Shown here: positions 59,228 through 64,000 of the stretch, piece after piece
Position numbering within the stretch: the stretch's first letter is position 1
Layout of the letters: each line of letters begins with the position of its first letter
NCBI RefSeq assembly: GCF_001613805.1
Contig: NZ_LPVY01000012.1
Span: 124,001-188,000, forward strand
Source: Thalassospira lucentensis
Lineage (GTDB): Bacteria; Pseudomonadota; Alphaproteobacteria; Rhodospirillales; Thalassospiraceae
Length of the DNA: 64,000 nt
Direction: 5' to 3'
Notes under the pieces: generated by a model
Told to the model about the DNA's origin: nothing
Seen by the model: the letters and a program-made list of their open reading frames with translations, nothing else
The model's database searches: none
Program-made: the position numbers and the translations under genes

Positions 59228-60496
59228 ATGCCATTTGGCATCATGAATGATCATACAAAAACACCAAAGCAGCCGTCGTATGGGCTTGGAACCTTTTTAT
59301 GGATCCTGGCGCCCGTGGTACTTTCTTTTTCGCTTAGTCAGTTTTTCCGTTCCGCGCAGGCATTGCTGGCGGAATCGCTTCGGATCGAAATTTCAACCTC
59401 GCCCGAGGAACTTGGGCTGATATCTGGCAGTTTCCATTTTGCCTTTGCCCTGATGCAAATTCCGGTCGGTGTGATGCTGGACCGGTACGGTCCGCGTTTG
59501 ACCAATGGGGTGATGATGATCATCACCGTTGCCGGTGTCCTGATTTTTGCCAATGCGCATAGTGTGGCCGGGTTGATGATAGGGCAGGCGGTGATTGGTC
59601 TTGGCTGTTCAGCGGCCTTTATGGCGGCACTTGTGCTGGCATCGCGGTGGGTGGCGCCGGAAAAGTTTGCTGCGACCTCCGGGCTGATCGTGGCCTTCAG
59701 CCTGCTGGGCGTTCTGGCATCGGCAACACCCTTGGCGGCCCTGATCGAGCTGCGCGGCTGGCGCGAGGTTTATTATGGTCTCGCCGTGCTCAGCGCACTT
59801 TCAGTCGTCCTGACCTTCACCATGGTGCGCGATGCCCCGCCAAACCACAGCTTCCATTCCCGCAAGGGCGAAACCGTGACCGAGGCCTTGCGCGGCATGG
59901 TTTCTGTCTGGAAGAACCGGCAGGTCTGGTTTCTGGTCGGTGTCGCCTTTTTCAGCTATCCGGCGATCCTGACGGTACGCGGGCTTTGGGGCGGGCCGTA
60001 CCTGCATGATGTTTTCCATCTCGGGGCGGTGGATGTCGGCAACGTCCTTCTGGTGATGACGATCGGCATGATCATCGGGCCGCCCGCCTATGGGCAGCTT
60101 TCGCGTCTGATGGGCGGGGCGGCGCATCCGTTGATCGTCTTTGCCGTTCTGATTGCGGCTGTGCTGTGCCTGTTGCAGGCGCTGCTGGGGACGACGGCCC
60201 TTTGGCTGGCGGCAGTCCTGATGGTCGCGCACGGGCTTCTGGGGAGCTGCGCAACGCTGAACTATGCCGCATCGCGCGCGGCTGTGCCCGAACATCTGAT
60301 TGGCCGTGCCCTGACCACGGTCAATCTGGCGACCTTTGGCGGGCTGTTTGTCCTTCAGGGGATTGCCGGTGTGATCATTGGCCGGTTTGAGCCGGGCGCA
60401 ACGGAGGGTTACCGCGTGATGTTTGCCTTCCTTGGTATCTGCCTTGCGATTGCCGGAACGGCCTTCTGGATGGGAACCCGAAAACGGTCGAATTGA
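59228..60496 (+). CDS. Major facilitator superfamily transporter
   Basis: A 422-residue inner-membrane protein with about twelve helices. Family motif A in loop 2-3 reads GVMLDRYGPRLTNGVMM; the second half begins around residue 210 with KNRQVWFLVGVAFFSYPAI. The N-terminal helix 1 contains LSQFFRSAQALLAESLRIE. Substrate unknown. The ATG at 59228 is one candidate, 59243 another, with no clear ribosome-binding site at either. A small inverted repeat (ATGCC/GGCAT) overlaps this start region. Confidence 0.88.
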   Translation: MPFGIMNDHTKTPKQPSYGLGTFLWILAPVVLSFSLSQFFRSAQALLAESLRIEISTSPEELGLISGSFHFAFALMQIPVGVMLDRYGPRLTNGVMMIITVAGVLIFANAHSVAGLMIGQAVIGLGCSAAFMAALVLASRWVAPEKFAATSGLIVAFSLLGVLASATPLAALIELRGWREVYYGLAVLSALSVVLTFTMVRDAPPNHSFHSRKGETVTEALRGMVSVWKNRQVWFLVGVAFFSYPAILTVRGLWGGPYLHDVFHLGAVDVGNVLLVMTIGMIIGPPAYGQLSRLMGGAAHPLIVFAVLIAAVLCLLQALLGTTALWLAAVLMVAHGLLGSCATLNYAASRAAVPEHLIGRALTTVNLATFGGLFVLQGIAGVIIGRFEPGATEGYRVMFAFLGICLAIAGTAFWMGTRKRSN

Positions 60497-60695
60497 TTTC
60501 AAACGGTTTTGGGCAGGTGCCTTTGCGGTTGTCGTTGCGGACATGCGTTCGTACATGTGTTGGACAAGGATATTGCATGATCGTGCGGTGATCCTTGCGG
60601 TTAAACAGGATGCTTGGATTTCCCGGCTTTTGGCGTGTTATCGCCCTATTTAAGGTGGGGGATTAAAAAAAACGTCACAGCGGCGAAAAACGCGC

Positions 60696-60724
60696 TTGAC
60701 CTTACCCGACCCAATCGCTAAAAA
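60696..60724 (+). promoter_or_regulatory. Promoter of the tRNA-Glu cluster
   Basis: TTGACC (60696-60701) and TAAAAA (60719-60724) are separated by 17 bp, with the first tRNA starting at 60746, about 15 nt after the expected start site. Confidence 0.7.
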
Positions 60725-60745
60725 CCGGCCTCGTTAACGCGCTGC

Positions 60746-60821
60746 GTCCCCTTCGTCTAGAGGCCTAGGACACTGCCCTTTCACGGCGGCAACAGGGGTT
60801 CGAATCCCCTAGGGGACGCCA
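60746..60821 (+). tRNA. tRNA-Glu (anticodon TTC), copy 1
   Basis: A 76-nt cloverleaf starting GTCCCCTTCGTCTAGAG; anticodon loop CTTTCAC with TTC anticodon in a TGCC/GGCG-type stem; T arm GGGGTTCGAATCCCC; acceptor stem closed by AGGGGAC, discriminator G and encoded CCA. First of three identical copies. Confidence 0.98.
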
Positions 60822-60853
60822 CTCGTTAACACGGACTGCATTTTGGTGACTGT

Positions 60854-60929
60854 GTCCCCTTCGTCTAGAGGCCTAGGACACTGCCCTTTCACGGCGGCAA
60901 CAGGGGTTCGAATCCCCTAGGGGACGCCA
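60854..60929 (+). tRNA. tRNA-Glu (anticodon TTC), copy 2
   Basis: Sequence identical to copy 1 (76 nt, encoded CCA), after a 32-nt spacer. No separate promoter or terminator is visible between copies, so they are likely processed from one transcript. Confidence 0.98.
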
Positions 60930-60967
60930 CCAAAGCAGACCATACATAAGATCGCATCGCGATTTGC

Positions 60968-61043
60968 GTCCCCTTCGTCTAGAGGCCTAGGACACTGCCC
61001 TTTCACGGCGGCAACAGGGGTTCGAATCCCCTAGGGGACGCCA
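60968..61043 (+). tRNA. tRNA-Glu (anticodon TTC), copy 3
   Basis: Sequence identical to copies 1 and 2, after a 38-nt spacer. A terminator follows 29 nt later. Confidence 0.98.
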
Positions 61044-61072
61044 TCTTCTTCCAAAAAGATTATCCTGATTGC

Positions 61073-61103
61073 AATGCTCGTTCGGTTCATGACGGGCATT
61101 TTT
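61073..61103 (+). terminator. Terminator of the tRNA-Glu cluster
   Basis: AATGCTCGT (61073-61081) pairs with ACGGGCATT (61092-61100) with one G-T pair, followed by TTT and further T residues. Confidence 0.85.
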
Positions 61104-61132
61104 CGTTTTTAGCCAATCAAGCAACTGAAACG

Positions 61133-62503
61133 CTAAAACCCGAAACGATGCTGACGCGATGTTTTTTTATGCAGGCGATACCGCCGTGTCAGGCTTTCGC
61201 GCAATTGTTCTGCCGTCGGCCGCGGGATTTGCGGGATCTGGCGGGCCGGGGGCAGGGTGCTTTCGCCGTTATCTTCGATCAATTCGACGGGTGCGGTTTC
61301 TTCGGCTTCGCCAAACAGATCGGCAGGGTCGGCTGTATCGGCCGGGAAAAGATCGGCAACACCGACGCCCAGAAGGCGATAACGCGTGCCATCAACTTCC
61401 TTTTTCAAAAGCGTCAGGGCGGTTTCAAGGATCAGATCCTCGCGCAATGTCGGGTAGGTCAGGCGCATGTTGCGCGTCCGCGTTTTGAAATCCGCTGATT
61501 TCAGTTTCAGGACAACGGTATGGCCCGCGATTTCCTTGCGTGCGAGGTCGCTGGCAACACGCGCCGTCAGGCGCTTGGCGATATCGACCAGCTCATCAAG
61601 GTCGGAAATGTCCTCGTTGAAGGTGGTTTCCGATGACAGGCTTTTACGCTCGCTGCATTGTTCGACCCGACGATTGTCCTGCCCGCGCGAAAAATGGAAG
61701 AACCGTTTGCCAATGCTGCCGTAACGGCCCTGCAAGGCATGTATATCAAGTTCCTGCATCTGTCCGATGGTGGTGATGCCGTCGTCGCGCAGCTTGCGCT
61801 CCATCGCCGGTCCAACGCCCCACATCATGCGTACCGGTTTATCGGCAAGGAACGATACGGCTTCTGCCGCGCCGATCATTGAAAAGCCGAACGGTTTATT
61901 GAGGTCCGATGCGATCTTGGCCAGAAACTTGTTGTAGGAAAGCCCGATGGAAACCGTGATGCCGACATCGCGCCGGATTTGCGCCTGAAGTTCGATCAGG
62001 CATTCGGCGGCTGTTTTGCCATGCGCTTCTTGCGCGTTGGTCAGGTCAAGAAACGCCTCGTCAATTGAAAGCGGTTCAATGTCCGGGGTTATGGCGCGCA
62101 TCATGTCACGTACCCGGTATCCCTCGCGCTGATATTTCGCCATGTCGGGTTTCAGGAAAACGCCATTCGGACATAATTCTCGCGCCTTGAAGGCGGGCAT
62201 CGCGGATCGCACGCCGAATTTGCGCGCAACATAACAACAGGTGGAAACAACCCCGCGATGTCCGCCGCCAATGATGACGGGCTGATCAATCAGTTCAGGC
62301 CGGTCGCGCTTTTCGATAGAGGCATAAAAGGCATCGCAATCTAGATGGCCGATCCGAAGGTCGGGCAACTCCGCATGCGCAATCCCGCGTTTTCCCCCAC
62401 AGACCGGGCAGGGCACATAGGCCCCTTCGCCGCTTTTGGCAAGCGGCCGGTCTGCGTGGAAGCGCCATTTGTGATGGCAATCGGGGCAAAGCGCATAGAT
62501 CAT
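61133..62503 (-). CDS. dinB: DNA polymerase IV with an N-terminal zinc-ribbon-like extension
   Basis: A 456-residue Y-family translesion polymerase. Catalytic residues: IGHLDCDAFYASIEKRD (first Asp), SIDEAFLDLT (Asp-Glu); helix-hairpin-helix region and little-finger domain follow. Residues 1-45 precede the usual start and carry two CxxC pairs (CPDC at 6-9, CPVC at 32-35) in a zinc-ribbon pattern not found in E. coli DinB. The C-terminus has a proline-rich segment and an RRYRLHKK tail; no canonical beta-clamp motif was picked out with certainty. ATG at 62503 is preferred; 18 upstream residues look non-coding. Confidence 0.92.
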   Translation of the reverse strand: MIYALCPDCHHKWRFHADRPLAKSGEGAYVPCPVCGGKRGIAHAELPDLRIGHLDCDAFYASIEKRDRPELIDQPVIIGGGHRGVVSTCCYVARKFGVRSAMPAFKARELCPNGVFLKPDMAKYQREGYRVRDMMRAITPDIEPLSIDEAFLDLTNAQEAHGKTAAECLIELQAQIRRDVGITVSIGLSYNKFLAKIASDLNKPFGFSMIGAAEAVSFLADKPVRMMWGVGPAMERKLRDDGITTIGQMQELDIHALQGRYGSIGKRFFHFSRGQDNRRVEQCSERKSLSSETTFNEDISDLDELVDIAKRLTARVASDLARKEIAGHTVVLKLKSADFKTRTRNMRLTYPTLREDLILETALTLLKKEVDGTRYRLLGVGVADLFPADTADPADLFGEAEETAPVELIEDNGESTLPPARQIPQIPRPTAEQLRESLTRRYRLHKKTSRQHRFGF

Positions 62504-62585
62504 GCCTATTTGTACTTCTTTTGTTCCCGTTCTGCCAAGAGGAGAAACGCGGGACAAAGCGGTCAGGTGACAGGAATTGTCAGGA

Positions 62586-63836
62586 TCAGCGTTTCTGGGC
62601 GGCGGCCGCGCGTTTGGCCCGGCGCTGACGGGCTATCATGTTGTCGATATAGCGACCCTGGAACAGGGTAATCCCGAGCGATTGGCCGAATTTGATGGCG
62701 GTCGGGCTGTCGCAACGACACAGGATCACGCGCTCCCGACCAGAGTTTTTCACAAGATTGTCCATTTCGGAGTATTTCTTGCGGATGACGTTATCGGTCA
62801 TTTCTTCGCGCCAGGCGACCTTGATGAAATCGGCCTTAAGGCTTTTGCGATCAACAAACGATAGGGCTTCAACAGTCAGGTTGTCGATCAAAACGCGATA
62901 GCCGCGTTCATGGAATTCATCGCGCAGCCGCAAATAGGTTTCGAGGTTCGAAAACAGATCAACCTGATTAAGCTCAAGGATCACATTGCCGGGCCATTTT
63001 TTGCGGACAACTTCATCAAAGCGCTCGAAGTCACGGGATGTCAGTGTTTCGAGATTAAGGTTGATCGAGAACGAAGTGGCATGTGTCTTGAAAGTCCGCT
63101 TGCACAGATAGTTCAGCATGCGTTTATCAAGGACTTCGGTCATGTGCTGGAAAAGCCAGCGATTTGATGCGAGGTCGATATTGGGCATTATCGCGTTGCG
63201 AAGATCGGCAATCGAGACAAAAAACTCGTCGAAAACCGGATGCAGTTCCTTCGACCCGGCACGGGCAAAGACGCAAACCGGTTGCTGACGGATATGCTCG
63301 GACAGATCGGCTGAATGAATGGTGTCTTCGAGCTGTGCCAGATTTTCCGCATTGATCGGGCTTAGTGCATCAATCGGTTTTTGCACCGGACGCAGGTTGT
63401 TGCTTTGCTGCAGTTTTTTGGCGCGTTCATCAAGGTGCTGGCAAAGAAGCAGGAATTCCTGAAATTCCGTATTCAGGTTGTACCATGTACAAAAGCCGGT
63501 TTCTTCGCTTTCGTCCTGGGATAGCGGATCATCGCGGAAAAGATAGCGCAGGGTATCAACAGCCGGCTCGACATCGGCAATCGATTTGTCTTTCCAGATG
63601 AACAGAAGGTCGTTGTTGCTCAGTACGAAAATACGGCCGACATAAAGCTTTACATAGCTTTCGAAAGTATTGGTCGCGACGCGAATATGATAGTCTCGCC
63701 GGTGGAAGGGTTTAAGCCGTGACAAATGAATATGAACAGCGCGGTGCCCGAATTTACGGGTTTCCAGGCGCTGGACATAGTCAAGCATCAGGTATTCCTG
63801 AAGGGCCTGTTGGCCATATTGTTTCGGCTCAATCAA
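62586..63836 (-). CDS. Degenerate EAL-domain protein
   Basis: A 416-residue soluble protein. The N-terminal 180 residues form an unrecognised domain (mixed alpha/beta, with a possible coiled helix QEFLLLCQHLDERAKKLQQ near 130-148). Residues about 190-405 match the fold of EAL phosphodiesterases, but the catalytic signatures are lost: no EAL tripeptide, VILELNQVDL in place of LxLEITE, DNLTVEAL in place of DDFGTG, and RCDSPTAIKFGQSLGITLFQGRYI in place of the E-V-E-x-x end. It should not hydrolyse c-di-GMP but may bind it or a protein. Lysine/arginine-rich tail. Confidence 0.75.
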   Translation of the reverse strand: MIEPKQYGQQALQEYLMLDYVQRLETRKFGHRAVHIHLSRLKPFHRRDYHIRVATNTFESYVKLYVGRIFVLSNNDLLFIWKDKSIADVEPAVDTLRYLFRDDPLSQDESEETGFCTWYNLNTEFQEFLLLCQHLDERAKKLQQSNNLRPVQKPIDALSPINAENLAQLEDTIHSADLSEHIRQQPVCVFARAGSKELHPVFDEFFVSIADLRNAIMPNIDLASNRWLFQHMTEVLDKRMLNYLCKRTFKTHATSFSINLNLETLTSRDFERFDEVVRKKWPGNVILELNQVDLFSNLETYLRLRDEFHERGYRVLIDNLTVEALSFVDRKSLKADFIKVAWREEMTDNVIRKKYSEMDNLVKNSGRERVILCRCDSPTAIKFGQSLGITLFQGRYIDNMIARQRRAKRAAAAQKR

Positions 63837-64000
63837 TATTCTTCCCCGACAGAGACAGGATTAATTCCTGATATTGTGAATTCATACAATGGTATGGAAC
63901 CATCTATCAAACCATATTGTCCCTGAATGCCGCGTTAACAGGGGGCACCCGGCATATAATATCTTTTTACAAATTATATTTTGGACATGTCCTATCGCAT
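63837..64000. other. Upstream region of the degenerate EAL gene, window end
   Basis: The last 164 bp are A/T-rich and probably hold the promoter of the minus-strand EAL gene; no open frame or RNA is evident up to the window edge. Confidence 0.4.

Noticed and set aside
60746-61043. Three near-identical repeats with short spacers, CRISPR-like in outline
   Set aside because: Each repeat is a complete tRNA-Glu cloverleaf with anticodon and CCA, and the spacers are not of uniform length.

Overview
The window is a gene-dense, chromosomal stretch of an alphaproteobacterium. Moderate GC, codon use, the hom-glpX-recJ neighbourhood, DUF2336 and RHH_4 proteins, receiver proteins with a YFGPDRRRR-type tail, class I PHA synthase and many small-molecule exporters all fit Rhodospirillales; a marine Thalassospira is my best guess (inference, not tested by alignment). 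No rRNA, phage, integrase, transposase or CRISPR array was seen, so this looks like core chromosome with scattered lineage-specific genes.

Layout. 0-5.8 kb: partial lipoprotein, cytochrome b561, a divergent TetR/RibD-like pair sharing a perfect operator, glutaminase, parE and an acyl-CoA thioesterase. 5.9-12.7 kb: a seven-gene minus-strand peptide-uptake operon (binding protein, two permeases, two ATPases, M19 dipeptidase, one unknown). 13.0-13.5 kb: two identical tRNA-Asp genes, each with its own promoter and terminator. 13.7-17.8 kb: a small unknown gene, a degenerate Hpt-like/receiver pair, dCMP deaminase and pyruvate kinase. 18-27.7 kb: a DUF2336 two-gene unit, RHH protein, DJ-1/PfpI protein, MscS channel with a histone-H1-like tail, OmpA-type lipoprotein, CoA-binding protein, MsrQ-like protein, LysE exporter and enoyl-CoA hydratase. 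27.9-30.0 kb: three consecutive unknown proteins that share only a C-terminal membrane anchor. 30.2-37 kb: thioesterase, rplM-rpsI, lldD, a GNAT protein with an exported unknown, and argC. 37-46.2 kb: MocR regulator/EamA pair, solute-binding protein, gamma carbonic anhydrase, DMT exporter, di-haem peroxidase, beta-hydroxyacid dehydrogenase and phaC. 46.4-56.2 kb: OmpA lipoprotein, alanine aminotransferase, hom, glpX, YegD-like Hsp70, peroxiredoxin, recJ. 56.3-64 kb: two paralogous solute-binding proteins around an HTH regulator, an MFS carrier, three identical tRNA-Glu genes, a zinc-ribbon DinB polymerase and a degenerate EAL protein.

How genes work together. The peptide operon couples import to cytoplasmic dipeptide cleavage, and glutaminase, homoserine dehydrogenase, aminotransferase and ArgC serve nitrogen and amino-acid metabolism. 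LldD, pyruvate kinase and GlpX are central-carbon enzymes; PhaC stores carbon. ParE, RecJ and DinB handle DNA topology, repair and damage tolerance.

The observations most worth following are (i) the tandem trio of C-terminally anchored proteins at 27.9-30.0 kb, (ii) the Hpt-like/receiver pair in which both expected phosphorylation residues are replaced (His to Tyr, Asp to Glu), (iii) the paralogous orphan binding proteins beside an HTH regulator, and (iv) a perfect palindrome and orphan terminator between lldD and the GNAT gene that may mark a small RNA.
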